Shown here in pieces: positions 30,724 to 39,413 of a stretch of 64,000 nucleotides of DNA. Under the pieces are notes generated by a model. It was not told the origin of the DNA. It searched no databases and worked only from the letters and a program-made list of their open reading frames with translations. Numbering within the stretch: the stretch's first letter is position 1; each line of letters opens with the position of its first letter. Source of the stretch: Amycolatopsis kentuckyensis. GTDB taxonomy: Bacteria > Actinomycetota > Actinomycetes > Mycobacteriales > Pseudonocardiaceae. The stretch covers positions 35,725 through 99,724 of the forward strand of contig NZ_MUMI01000024.1 in NCBI RefSeq assembly GCF_002155975.1. Direction: 5' to 3'. Position numbers and translations under genes: made by a program.

Positions 30724-31074
30724 ATGCGTTACCTCCTTACCCTCCACATGAACCCCGCCCTCTGGGACACCCTCACCGACGACCAGAAGAACGCCGTCTA
30801 CGAAGGGCACGGGGCCTTCATCAAGCTCATCACCGACTCCGGTGAGATGGTCGAGACCAAGGCGCTCGCCGAGCCCGCCGCCACCAAGACCGTCCAGGTC
30901 AAGAACGGCGTGGCGCAGACCAAGGCCGGCGGTTACGTCGAGGCCGAGGCCTTCCTCTGCGGCTACTACGTCGTCGACGTCGAGAACGAAGGCCGCGCCG
31001 TCGAGCTGGCCGCCGAGATCCCCGACGCCCAGTACACCGCCGTCGAGGTCCGGCAGGTCGTCCACGAGGGTTGA
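30724..31074 (+). CDS. YCII/DGPF-domain protein
   Basis: The 116-residue protein has the YCII-related ferredoxin-like fold: MRYLLTLHMNPALWDTLTDDQ, a GHGAFIKLITDSGEMVETKALAEP segment and a C-terminal strand set (AEAFLCGYYVVDVENEGRAVELAAEIPDA). The family is often linked to sigma factors or small-molecule oxidation, but its activity is mostly unknown. It is followed 33 bases later by the N-acetyltransferase on the same strand. GGGGAG lies before the ATG. Confidence 0.85.
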   Translation: MRYLLTLHMNPALWDTLTDDQKNAVYEGHGAFIKLITDSGEMVETKALAEPAATKTVQVKNGVAQTKAGGYVEAEAFLCGYYVVDVENEGRAVELAAEIPDAQYTAVEVRQVVHEG

Positions 31075-31107
31075 CCTCCAGTTCGGTCGAGGGTCCACCA
31101 TGGATCC

Positions 31108-31899
31108 ATGACCACCGAAGGGGAATGGGGCATCGGCGCCGTCGACCTCGACGCCTACCTCGCGCGCGTCGGGCAACCGCGGCGGGCGCCGTCCGAAAGC
31201 GCGCTCAGCGAGCTCATGCGGGCGCACGTCAACACCATCCCGTTCGAGAACGTCGACGTCGTTCTCGGGCAGCACCAAGGGATTTCGCTCGACGTCGTGA
31301 GCGCGAAACTCGTCGGACGGCGGCGGGGCGGCTACTGCTACGAACAGAGTGGCCTCTTCGCCGCCGTCCTCGAACAGCTCGGCTACACCGTGCACCGGCT
31401 CTCCGCGCGCGTTCAACCCCGGCGGCCCGGGCCCTACACGCACATGACGCTCGTCGTCGACGTCGACGGGAAACCGTTCCTCGCCGACGTCGGGTTCGGG
31501 GCCGGGATCGTCGATCCCATGCCGCTCGTCGACGGCCACGAAGTCGACCAGGCCGGCTGGCCGCACCGGATCACCCGGAACGACGGCTGGTGGACGCTGC
31601 GGAAGGGCGACGAGGACCTCCTCGAATTCCGCCTCAACGAGATGCACCCCATCGACTACGAGGTCTACCACCACTACACGTCGACGCACCCGAAGTCGCC
31701 GTTCACCGGGCGGCTGGTGGTCATGCGGATCGAGCCCGGCGTCAGCCGCAAGCTGCTCGGCCGGGAGCTCACCGTCGAAAAGCCGGATGGCAGCAGCGAA
31801 ACCACCTCCGTCACGCCCGGCGAGCTCGACGCCACCCTCAAGGACCTCGGCATCGAGCTGACCGACGACGAACTGGAGCGGCTGAAGCGGGTCTACTGA
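31108..31899 (+). CDS. nat: Arylamine N-acetyltransferase
   Basis: The 263-residue protein has the complete NAT catalytic triad: Cys77 in RRRGGYCYEQ, His112 in YTHMTLVV and Asp127 in LADVGFG. The enzyme transfers acetyl from acetyl-CoA to arylamines and hydrazines in the cytosol; in mycobacteria it also affects sterol and cell-wall metabolism. Length is normal for bacterial NATs. The stop overlaps by 7 bases with the stop of the convergent GGDEF-EAL gene. Confidence 0.93.
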   Translation: MTTEGEWGIGAVDLDAYLARVGQPRRAPSESALSELMRAHVNTIPFENVDVVLGQHQGISLDVVSAKLVGRRRGGYCYEQSGLFAAVLEQLGYTVHRLSARVQPRRPGPYTHMTLVVDVDGKPFLADVGFGAGIVDPMPLVDGHEVDQAGWPHRITRNDGWWTLRKGDEDLLEFRLNEMHPIDYEVYHHYTSTHPKSPFTGRLVVMRIEPGVSRKLLGRELTVEKPDGSSETTSVTPGELDATLKDLGIELTDDELERLKRVY

Positions 31900-34214
31900 C
31901 CGAACAGCTCGGCCGCCGACACCGGGCGGCCGAGGTGGTAGCCCTGCGCCTGGTCGCAGCCGAGCGCGCGGAGCAGCTCCACCTGCTCCGCCGACTCGAC
32001 GCCCTCGGCGATCACCGTCAGGTCCACCGCGTGGGCCATCGCGATGATGCTCGTGACGATCGCCTCCGCGTCCCGGGACTCGGCGATCCCCGTGATGAAC
32101 GAGCGGTCGATCTTCAGCGTGTCCAGCGTCAGCCGGCGCAGCTGGGCGAGCGACGAATACCCCGTGCCGAAGTCGTCGATCGCCAACAGCACGCCCAGCG
32201 CTCGCAGCGAAGCCAGCACTTCGCCGGCCGCTTCCTGGTCGCGCATCAACGCGCTTTCGGTGACCTCCAAGCACAGCGCGCCGGCCGGCAGCCCGGTGGC
32301 CGCCAGCGCGTCCTGGACCGCCGGCACCAGGTGCGGGTCGTCGAGCTGGCGGGTGGAGAGGTTGACCTTCAGCGTCAGGTCCAGGCCCTGGCGAGCCCGT
32401 CGCGTGGCCAGCTCGCGGGTCGTCGCGCGCAGCATCTCCTTGCCGATCACGTTGATCAGGTCGCTTTCCTCGGCGAGCGGGATGAACTCCGCCGGCGAAA
32501 TCGCGCCCTGCCGGGGGTGCGTCCACCGCAGCAGGGCCTCCACCGCGACCATCTCGCCGGTCCGCAGGTCGACGACCGGCTGGTAAGCGGGCCAGAGCTG
32601 GCCGTCGTGGACCGCGTCGCGCAGGTCCTGCTCCATCCGCAGCCGCCGCTGCATCCGCTCGCGCAGGCCGACGTCGAAGAAGTGGTGGCGCCCGCGGCCG
32701 AGCGTTTTCGCCTGGTACATCGCGATGTCCGCGTCGCGCAGCAGGTCCTCGGCGCTGCGGCGGTCGTTGCGGCCGACCAGCACGACGCCGATGCTCGCGT
32801 CGAGGTGCAGCTGCCTGCCGAGGACGCCGAGCGGCTCGGCCAGCGCCGCCCGCAGGTGCTCGGCCAGCGCCCGGACCTCGGCCGGCTCGGTGACCTCGGC
32901 GGTGACGACGACGAACTCGTCGCCGCCCAGCCGGCCGACCAGGTCGTCGCGGCCGGAGCTGCGGCGCAGGCGTTCCCCGACGATCCGCAGCACCTGGTCG
33001 CCGACCGAGTGCCCGAGCGAGTCGTTGATGACCTTGAACTTGTCCAGGTCGAGGAACAACACGGTGACCGCGCCGCGCTCGCGGACGTCGAGCCTGCCGA
33101 GCACCAGGGTCCGGTTCGCCAGCCGGGTCAGCGGGTCGTGGGTGGCGTCGTGCGCGAGCTGGGCGCTGATCGCGCGGGTCTCGGTGATGTCGGTGAACGA
33201 CGTGACCACGGCCATCGCCGCCGGGTCGTCCGGGGCGAGCAGCCGCGAGGTCAGCGACACCCAGACGTCGCGGCCGTCCGGCCGGCGCAGGCGGACGACC
33301 AGGCCGTTGTGCGTGACGCCGGTCCGCCGCGTCTGCACCGACGGCATCTCCTCCGGCGGGATCCACTGCCCGGACTCGGTGAACAGCGTCAGCGTGTGGC
33401 ACGGGACGCCGATCAGGTCGGCTTCGGCGACGCCGAGGATCCGGCAGGCCGCCGGGTTCGCCGCCTCGATGAGCCCGCCCGGGCCCATCACGAGCACGCC
33501 TTCGTCGAGGGACGCGACCACCGTGCGGTAGTTCTGCTCGGCCCGCCGCCGCGCGGTTTCGTCGGCGCAGACGAGCACGTACCCGTCGTTCATCTCAGCT
33601 GCCGAGACGCGGACCGCCAGGGGAGCGCCGTCCCGCCGCCGGTGCACCGCCTCCGCGACACCGCCGCCGCGCCGGATTTCCGGCAGGTCGAGCGGCGCGC
33701 CGACGAGCTCGCTCGCCCGCCGCCCGACGGCCTCGGCCGCGGTCCAGCCGTACACCGCCTCGGCGGCCGGGTTCCAGCTGGTCACGACGCCTTCGCCGGT
33801 GGTCGCGATCAGCGCGTCGCTGACGTGCGAGACCAGCGCGGCCTGGTAGCGGAGGGCGTCGGCGGCCGCCTTCTTCGCCGTGATGTCGCGCATGACGACC
33901 TGGTACGCGTCTTCGCCGAGGCGCACCAGCACCGTCTCGACGGCGAACTTGCTGCCGTCCAGCCGGGACATCAGCGCTTCGACGGGCTCGCTCGCCTGCC
34001 CCGGCTCGGTCAGCCGGGCGAGCTTCTCGATCACCGCGGCCCGCGCGTCCTCGGCGACGAAGTCGGTGAACCGGCGGCCGACGACCTCGTCGGCGGAGCG
34101 CGCGGCGAACGCTTCGAGGGCGGCGCGGTTGGCGTAGGTGAGCACGCCGTGCTCGTGCACGCAGATCGCGTCCGGACTCAGCTCCACCAGTTCGGCGAGC
34201 GAGTCGGCCTGCAT
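31893..34214 (-). CDS. PAS-GGDEF-EAL bifunctional cyclic-di-GMP enzyme
   Basis: From ATG 34214 the protein is 773 residues. Three PAS domains come first (SPDAICVHEHGVLTYANR.., VSDALIATTGEGVVTSWN.., VVASLDEGVLVMGPGG..). Then comes a GGDEF domain with intact GRLGGDEFVV, and an EAL domain with EALLRW, DDFGTGYSSL and ALGCDQAQGYHLGRP. Both catalytic signatures are present, so it could make and break cyclic-di-GMP under control of the PAS sensors. No membrane helix is seen. Frame read further upstream is a shadow of the rhomboid-like gene. Confidence 0.92.
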   Translation of the reverse strand: MQADSLAELVELSPDAICVHEHGVLTYANRAALEAFAARSADEVVGRRFTDFVAEDARAAVIEKLARLTEPGQASEPVEALMSRLDGSKFAVETVLVRLGEDAYQVVMRDITAKKAAADALRYQAALVSHVSDALIATTGEGVVTSWNPAAEAVYGWTAAEAVGRRASELVGAPLDLPEIRRGGGVAEAVHRRRDGAPLAVRVSAAEMNDGYVLVCADETARRRAEQNYRTVVASLDEGVLVMGPGGLIEAANPAACRILGVAEADLIGVPCHTLTLFTESGQWIPPEEMPSVQTRRTGVTHNGLVVRLRRPDGRDVWVSLTSRLLAPDDPAAMAVVTSFTDITETRAISAQLAHDATHDPLTRLANRTLVLGRLDVRERGAVTVLFLDLDKFKVINDSLGHSVGDQVLRIVGERLRRSSGRDDLVGRLGGDEFVVVTAEVTEPAEVRALAEHLRAALAEPLGVLGRQLHLDASIGVVLVGRNDRRSAEDLLRDADIAMYQAKTLGRGRHHFFDVGLRERMQRRLRMEQDLRDAVHDGQLWPAYQPVVDLRTGEMVAVEALLRWTHPRQGAISPAEFIPLAEESDLINVIGKEMLRATTRELATRRARQGLDLTLKVNLSTRQLDDPHLVPAVQDALAATGLPAGALCLEVTESALMRDQEAAGEVLASLRALGVLLAIDDFGTGYSSLAQLRRLTLDTLKIDRSFITGIAESRDAEAIVTSIIAMAHAVDLTVIAEGVESAEQVELLRALGCDQAQGYHLGRPVSAAELFGQ

Positions 34215-34279
34215 GTGCGTCCGTCCCCCGTGAAGTCGGCGTGTGGCTCGTCGATTACACCACCGACTCCGGCCCGTGC

Positions 34280-35008
34280 CTACCCGGCGGAATCCGGGCT
34301 CGGCCTGGGGATGCGCGCTCGCAGCCACGGTCCGCAGACCAGCAGCCCGAAGTGCGCGGCGAACGCGTGGCCGAGCAGCGTGACGATCGAGTCGAGGCCG
34401 GCCGGGTCGTCGCTGAGCCAGATCACCGCGACGAACGCCTCCACCGCGGCCAGCGCGAGCAGGCGCGCGCGGCCGCGCAGCAGGAACACGAGCGCGCCCG
34501 CGGTGGTGAAGAAGCCGTAGCTGACGCCGATGTCGAGCCAGTGCCCGGCCGAGTTCGGCAGTACGTGCGCGCTGATCAAGGCCATCACCGGCAGCTCGGT
34601 GACGAGCGTGGCCACGACGTGGCCGGAGAAGAACACCAGCGCCGTGCGGCGGGCGCCGAACCGGCGTTCCAGCGGCGCGACGGCGACCGCGAAGATCAGG
34701 ACGTAGGGGAGCCAGCTTTCGCCGGGCAGCCAGAACGCGCTGCTCAGCAGCGAGGTCAGCGGGCGCCGCCAGAGGTTGTGGGCGTCGGTGCTGGACAGCC
34801 GGAGCAGCCGGTCCGTGAGCGCCGGGTCGGCGAACTCGAGCAGCAGCGTCGTGCCCAGCAGGACGACCAGGTAGCCGAAGGTGAACGGCGTCGTCTTGGG
34901 GTTGGGGACGTACCGGAGCAACGACCACGGGCCGCGTCGGCGCGCGACGGCGATCGAGGGGATCGGCCGTTCCGCTGTCCGCAGCATGGTCCGAGCTTCG
35001 GTGGTCAT
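34280..35008 (-). CDS. Rhomboid-like membrane protein
   Basis: The 242-residue protein has about six membrane helices and a rhomboid layout: RPLTSLLSSAFWL, then LERRFGARRTALVFFSGHVVATLVTE, GVSYGFFTTAGALVF and LLGHAFAAHFGLL. The Ser (GVSYG) and His (GHAFAAH) that would form the rhomboid dyad are both present, but the usual GxSG reads GVSYG, so protease activity is uncertain. The start ATG at 35008 gives a basic N-terminus. It lies 65 bases before the GGDEF-EAL gene on the same strand. Confidence 0.75.
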   Translation of the reverse strand: MTTEARTMLRTAERPIPSIAVARRRGPWSLLRYVPNPKTTPFTFGYLVVLLGTTLLLEFADPALTDRLLRLSSTDAHNLWRRPLTSLLSSAFWLPGESWLPYVLIFAVAVAPLERRFGARRTALVFFSGHVVATLVTELPVMALISAHVLPNSAGHWLDIGVSYGFFTTAGALVFLLRGRARLLALAAVEAFVAVIWLSDDPAGLDSIVTLLGHAFAAHFGLLVCGPWLRARIPRPSPDSAG

Positions 35009-35177
35009 GCTGGGAGTATCACGAGCGTCAGCTTAGAAAACGCTGTGGATGTCACTCACCGTCAAAACTCGCGTTACGTGACGAATTTTTGCCGCGACTT
35101 CACCCGTTCGGGGTCTTTTTACGGTAAGAATACGGCCACGATGTCGGCCGAAAGGCCTCTCGGGAAGGTCTGTCGGG

Positions 35178-35717
35178 GTGAACGACGAAGTATCGGTCGC
35201 CGAACTGCTCGTGCGCGAAGGCTGGGGTGACCGTTCCGGACCCGGCCAGTCGCGCTGGCGGGTGGTCGCGGTGATGCTCGCCGTCATCGTGGGCTGCGGG
35301 GCCGCCGCGACCCTGGTCGCCTTCGGCGGCAAGGAACGCCAGGACGCGTCCCCGGTCGACCAGATCCAGGTCATCCCGTACCCGCAGCGCACGACCGGGC
35401 TGGGCGGTGCCGACCAGGCCACGGACTCGCCGCCCGACGGCGGGATCGGCGGCGGCACCGGCGGCGACGTCGTCACGGCGTCGAACGGGCACCGCGGCAC
35501 CGTCACCGAAGTGCCGGGCCGCGACCCGGCCACCGGAACCGGCAGCACCGGAACCGCGACGCCGACCGCCACGCCGTCCGGCGCCGACCCCTCGACCACG
35601 GGTTCCCCCACGGTGACGCCGACGGGGAACCCGCCGCCGTCCGGCGGTCATTCGCCCGCGCCGACGACCACGCCGCGGTCCGAGCCGTCGTGCGTCCTGC
35701 TGATCATCTGCTGGTGA
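35178..35717 (+). CDS. Single-pass membrane protein with Gly/Thr/Pro-rich exterior
   Basis: The 179-residue product starts at GTG 35178. It has a 25-residue cytosolic part (NDEVSVAELLVREGWG), one membrane helix (VVAVMLAVIVGCGAAATLVAF) and a low-complexity exterior rich in Gly, Thr, Ser and Pro. The end is CVLLIICW, an unusual hydrophobic Cys-containing tail. No domain is recognised. Its last 14 bases overlap the end of the convergent permease gene. Confidence 0.65.
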   Translation: MNDEVSVAELLVREGWGDRSGPGQSRWRVVAVMLAVIVGCGAAATLVAFGGKERQDASPVDQIQVIPYPQRTTGLGGADQATDSPPDGGIGGGTGGDVVTASNGHRGTVTEVPGRDPATGTGSTGTATPTATPSGADPSTTGSPTVTPTGNPPPSGGHSPAPTTTPRSEPSCVLLIICW

Positions 35718-37035
35718 GCAGGTCCGGCTCGCGACGCCGGCCGAGGTGGTTGAACAGCAGGTTCAGCACGAACGCGAGCACCGCCGCCAGCGTGATCGAG
35801 CTGCCGCAGATCGTCTGCAGCCAGGCCGGGAAGTGCTTGAAGAAGTCCGGCAAGAACGCCGGCAGCAGGCCGACGCCGAGGGCCACCGCGACGACGAAGG
35901 TGTTGTGGTTGCCCGAAAACTCGACCGTCCGGAGGTTCTGGGCGCCGACCGCGGCGACCATCGCGAACATCACGACCGCGACCCCGCCGATCACCGGTTC
36001 CGGGATGGCCGCGATGAACGCGCCGACCTTCGGCACCAGGCCCATCAGCACGAGGATCCCGCCGGTCACCGCGACCACCCAGCGGCTGCGCACGCCGGTC
36101 ATCCGCACCAGGCCGACGTTCTGCGCGAACGCCGTGTCGGGGAAGGAGTTCATCACCCCGCCGAGCACCGCCGAGACGCCGTCGGTGGCCAGGCCGCGCG
36201 CCAGGTCGGCGTCGGTCGGCGGGCGCCCGGTGATCTCGCCGACGGCGATCATGTCGGCGGTCGACTCGGTGAACGTCACCAGCATGACCACGCACATCGA
36301 GAGGATCGCGGCGACCGGGAACGTCGGTGCGCCGAAGTGGAACGGCGACGCCAGCCCGAACCAGCCGGCCGCGCGCAGGCCGTCCCAGTGCACCAGCCCC
36401 ATCGGGATCGCCACGACCAGCCCGATGGCCAGCGCGAGCAGCGGCCCGATCTGGTTGGCGAACCCGCGCAGCACGCGGGTGAACAGCACGAGCAGCGCGA
36501 GCACGCCGAACGCCAGCCCGATGTGGGACGGCGCCGCGTAGTCCGGTGCCGTGCTGTCGTGGCCGGCGATCATCGCCGCGCCCGGGCCGAGCAGCGAGAC
36601 GCCGATGACCAGCAGCAGCGTCCCGGTCACCAGCGGCGGGAAGAACCGGATCAGCTTCGCGAACGGCTTCGCGATGAGCAGCCCGAACACGCCGGAGGCG
36701 AGCATGGCGCCGTAGACCGCGGGCAGGCCGTACTGGGACGCGATCAGGATCATCGGGTTGACGACGGTGAACGTCGCGCCCGCCACCACCGGCAGCCGGA
36801 TGCCGAGCAGCTTGCCGACACCGACCGCCTGGATGAGCGTCGCGATGCCCGCGACCAGCAGATCGGCGTTGACCAGCAGCCCGATGGTCGCCGGGTCGAG
36901 CTTGAGCGCGCTGCCGACGATCAGCGGCACCGCGACCGAGCCGGCGTACATGATCGACATGTGCTGGAGACCGAGCAGGGCGAGCCGTCCGGCGGGCAGG
37001 CCCCGGTCGACCGGGTGGACCGCGGATTCCGTCAT
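35704..37035 (-). CDS. Nucleobase:cation symporter-2 (uracil/xanthine permease)
   Basis: The 443-residue protein has about 14 membrane helices and the NCS2/NAT signatures: GLQHMSIMYAGSVAVPLIVG near the N-terminus, FTESTADMIAVGEITGRPP in the middle, and the QNVGLVRMTGVRSRWV segment equivalent to the family motif QNxGxxxxTxxxxR. It imports xanthine, urate or uracil with a cation. The substrate choice is not clear; the middle motif is closest to purine carriers. Start ATG 37035 is preferred to the longer frame. Confidence 0.9.
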   Translation of the reverse strand: MTESAVHPVDRGLPAGRLALLGLQHMSIMYAGSVAVPLIVGSALKLDPATIGLLVNADLLVAGIATLIQAVGVGKLLGIRLPVVAGATFTVVNPMILIASQYGLPAVYGAMLASGVFGLLIAKPFAKLIRFFPPLVTGTLLLVIGVSLLGPGAAMIAGHDSTAPDYAAPSHIGLAFGVLALLVLFTRVLRGFANQIGPLLALAIGLVVAIPMGLVHWDGLRAAGWFGLASPFHFGAPTFPVAAILSMCVVMLVTFTESTADMIAVGEITGRPPTDADLARGLATDGVSAVLGGVMNSFPDTAFAQNVGLVRMTGVRSRWVVAVTGGILVLMGLVPKVGAFIAAIPEPVIGGVAVVMFAMVAAVGAQNLRTVEFSGNHNTFVVAVALGVGLLPAFLPDFFKHFPAWLQTICGSSITLAAVLAFVLNLLFNHLGRRREPDLLTSR

Positions 37036-37117
37036 GAGCGGACGGTAGCAAGTGCCGGGCGTGATGATCATGTTCCGGGGGGCGGCGCAACGGCCGGGAA
37101 TGTGTGACCATCGGTGC

Positions 37118-38257
37118 ATGACTTCGGGTGGCATTTCCCAGGTGGGCCCGCCGTTTCGCGCCGATCACGTGGGGAGCCTGCTGCGGCCCCCGGTGCTGCG
37201 TGACGCGCGACGGCGGCACGAAAGCGGTGAGATCGCCGCGGAGCAGCTCCGCGCGGTCGAGGACGACGCGATCCGCGACGTGATCAAGATGCAGCGGGCG
37301 GCCGGGCTGATCTCGGCGACCGACGGCGAATTCCGGCGCGCCTCGTGGCACATGGACTTCATCTACGCGCTCGGCGGCATCTCGAAGAGCGACCAGCGGC
37401 TGCACGTCAAGTTCCACAACCTGGCGGGCGACCTCGAGTTCAGCCCGCCCGGGCTGCAGGTCGACGGCAAGGTGCGGCTCGACGAACCGATCTTCGCCGA
37501 CCACTTCCGGTTCCTGCAGTCCCATGTGGACCCGGGCGTGACGCCGAAGCTCACCATCCCGTCACCGAGCATGGTCTACTACCGCGGCGGCCGGGCCGCG
37601 GTCAGCGAGAGCGTCTACCCGGACCTCGAGGAGTTCTTCGCCGACCTCAGCGCGGCCTACCGGCAGCAGGTCACCGCGGTGCACGGCCTCGGCTGCCGGT
37701 ACCTGCAGCTCGACGACACCAGCCTCGCCTACCTGAACGACCCGGCGCAGCGGGAGCTCGTCGCGCGGATGGGCGGCGACCCGGACACCCAGCACCTGCG
37801 CAACATCGCGACGATGAACGCGGCGCTGGAAGGCCGTCCCGAGGACCTCACCGTGACGACCCACCTCTGCCGCGGCAACTTCCGGTCGTCCTGGGCGGCG
37901 GAGGGCAGCTACGAGTTCGTCGCGGAGGCGCTGTTCGGCGAGCTTGCCGTCGACGGGTTCTTCCTGGAGTACGACGACGAACGCTCCGGCGGCTTCGAGC
38001 CGCTGCGGTTCGTGCCCAAGGACAAGAAGGTGGTGCTCGGCCTGGTCACGACCAAGCGGCCGGAACTGGAGGACCCGGACGTCCTGGTCCGCCGGATCGA
38101 GGAGGCGTCCCGGTACGTCGACGTCGACCGGCTCTGCCTGTCCCCGCAGTGCGGGTTCTCCTCGACCGAGGAGGGCAACGACCTGACCGCGGACGACCAG
38201 CTGCGCAAGCTGGAGCTGATCGTCTCGACGGCCGACCGCGTCTGGGGCGGCCACTGA
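37118..38257 (+). CDS. Cobalamin-independent methionine synthase-like (MetE C-terminal type) protein
   Basis: The 379-residue protein is the single-domain MetE/YxjG type. The N-terminus RADHVGSLLRPPVL is the family start. Zinc ligands are seen as HLCRGN near residue 250 and CLSPQCGFSS near 345, and a LQLDDTSLAYL segment matches the methyl-donor side. These short proteins move methyl groups to a thiol, but the substrate differs from classic MetE. The next gene starts in its stop codon (TGATG), so it forms a three-gene unit with the NIPSNAP-like and IclR genes. Confidence 0.88.
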   Translation: MTSGGISQVGPPFRADHVGSLLRPPVLRDARRRHESGEIAAEQLRAVEDDAIRDVIKMQRAAGLISATDGEFRRASWHMDFIYALGGISKSDQRLHVKFHNLAGDLEFSPPGLQVDGKVRLDEPIFADHFRFLQSHVDPGVTPKLTIPSPSMVYYRGGRAAVSESVYPDLEEFFADLSAAYRQQVTAVHGLGCRYLQLDDTSLAYLNDPAQRELVARMGGDPDTQHLRNIATMNAALEGRPEDLTVTTHLCRGNFRSSWAAEGSYEFVAEALFGELAVDGFFLEYDDERSGGFEPLRFVPKDKKVVLGLVTTKRPELEDPDVLVRRIEEASRYVDVDRLCLSPQCGFSSTEEGNDLTADDQLRKLELIVSTADRVWGGH

Positions 38258-38577
38258 TGATCACCTGCGTCGTCGACTACGTCATCGACCCCGCGAAGCT
38301 GCCGGACTTCGAGCGCTTCGCCGCGGCGTGGATGCGGCTGGTGCAGCGCGAGGGCGGCATCCACCACGGCTACTTCCTGCCGTCGGAGGGCGCGAGCGAC
38401 GAAGCCCGGGCGCTGTTCAGCTTCGAGAGCCTGGCGGCGTACGAGCGCTACCGGACGCTGTTCGGCGTCGACCCGGACTTCATCGAGGCCGACAAGATCC
38501 GCGAGGAAAGCGGCTGCGTGCTCCGGTACCGGCGCACGTTCATGCGCCCGCTGCTCCCGGACGACGAAGAAGTGTGA
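38257..38577 (+). CDS. NIPSNAP-family protein
   Basis: The 106-residue protein begins MITCVVDYVIDPAKLPDFER and contains GIHHGYFLPSEGASDEARALFSFESLAAYERYR. This is the dimeric alpha+beta-barrel fold of the NIPSNAP family, whose enzymatic role is mostly unknown. It is coupled at both ends: its ATG overlaps the stop of the MetE-like gene and its stop overlaps the GTG of the IclR gene. Confidence 0.85.
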   Translation: MITCVVDYVIDPAKLPDFERFAAAWMRLVQREGGIHHGYFLPSEGASDEARALFSFESLAAYERYRTLFGVDPDFIEADKIREESGCVLRYRRTFMRPLLPDDEEV

Positions 38578-39356
38578 GACACAGCGCGCAGCGGCCGCCG
38601 TCGGTGGTGGATCGCGTCCTCGACCTCCTGGGCGCCTTCACCGCCGAACGGCCGCGGCTCACGCTGTCCGAGCTCAGCCGGCGGGCCGGGCTGCCGCTGT
38701 CGACCACGCACCGGCTCGCCGGTGAGCTCACCCGGCGCGGTGCCCTGCTGCGCGACGAAACCGGCGCCTACCGCGTCGGGCTGTGGCTGTGGGAAGTCGC
38801 GTCCCTCGCCCCGCACGGCGCGGAGCTGCGGGAGAGCGCGATGCCGTTCCTGGAAGACCTCTACGAAGCCACACACCAGAACGTGCAGCTCGCCGTGCTC
38901 GACGGGCCCGAGGTCGTCTTCGTCGAACGGATCTCCGGCCGGGGTGCCGTCAACGTCGTGACCCGCGTCGGCGGGCGGCTGCCCGCCCACGCCACCGGCG
39001 TCGGTCAGGTCCTTCTTGCGCACGCCTCCGCCGAAGCGCAGGAAGAAGTCCTGGCCGGCCCGCTCAAGACGTTCACGCCGAAGACGATCGGCTCGCCCGC
39101 CCGGCTGCGGCGGGTCCTGGCCGACGTCCGTCGCGACGGCTACGCGATCAGCGACGGCCAGATCGAGCTCATCGCCCTGTCGGTGGCCGCCCCCGTCCGG
39201 GACGCCACCGACGAGGTCGTGGCCGCCATCTCCGTGGTCGTCCCGGCCGAGGGGACCGATCCGCGGACACTGGTCCCGGCGGTGCGGGCCGCCGCGCGCG
39301 GGATCTCGCGGGTGCTCGGCGCGCCGCGGCCGGCCGGGGAACCACGCCTCGACTGA
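38574..39356 (+). CDS. IclR-family transcriptional regulator
   Basis: The 260-residue protein has an N-terminal winged helix-turn-helix (VVDRVLDLLGAFTAERPRLTLSELSRRAGLPLSTTHRLAGEL) and a C-terminal ligand-binding domain (GRLPAHATGVGQVLLAH, a typical IclR segment). The GTG at 38574 overlaps the upstream stop (GTGA). IclR proteins often control aromatic acid catabolism. The ferredoxin-reductase-like and pobA genes follow after only 57 bases, so it is a likely regulator of them. Confidence 0.9.
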   Translation: MRHSAQRPPSVVDRVLDLLGAFTAERPRLTLSELSRRAGLPLSTTHRLAGELTRRGALLRDETGAYRVGLWLWEVASLAPHGAELRESAMPFLEDLYEATHQNVQLAVLDGPEVVFVERISGRGAVNVVTRVGGRLPAHATGVGQVLLAHASAEAQEEVLAGPLKTFTPKTIGSPARLRRVLADVRRDGYAISDGQIELIALSVAAPVRDATDEVVAAISVVVPAEGTDPRTLVPAVRAAARGISRVLGAPRPAGEPRLD

Positions 39357-39413
39357 CCGGGCCCGGTGTGGTCGGATGAGATCGAGGGCTGCCGGATGGG
39401 GTGAGGAGAAGGA

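Noticed and set aside
30244..33402. Minus-strand frame of over 1000 codons across several genes
   Set aside because: It crosses the YCII and NAT genes antisense and lies out of frame with the real GGDEF-EAL gene. No domain appears in its translation.
31071..34520. Plus-strand frame of 1149 codons
   Set aside because: It is out of frame with NAT and antisense to the GGDEF-EAL gene; low-complexity translation.
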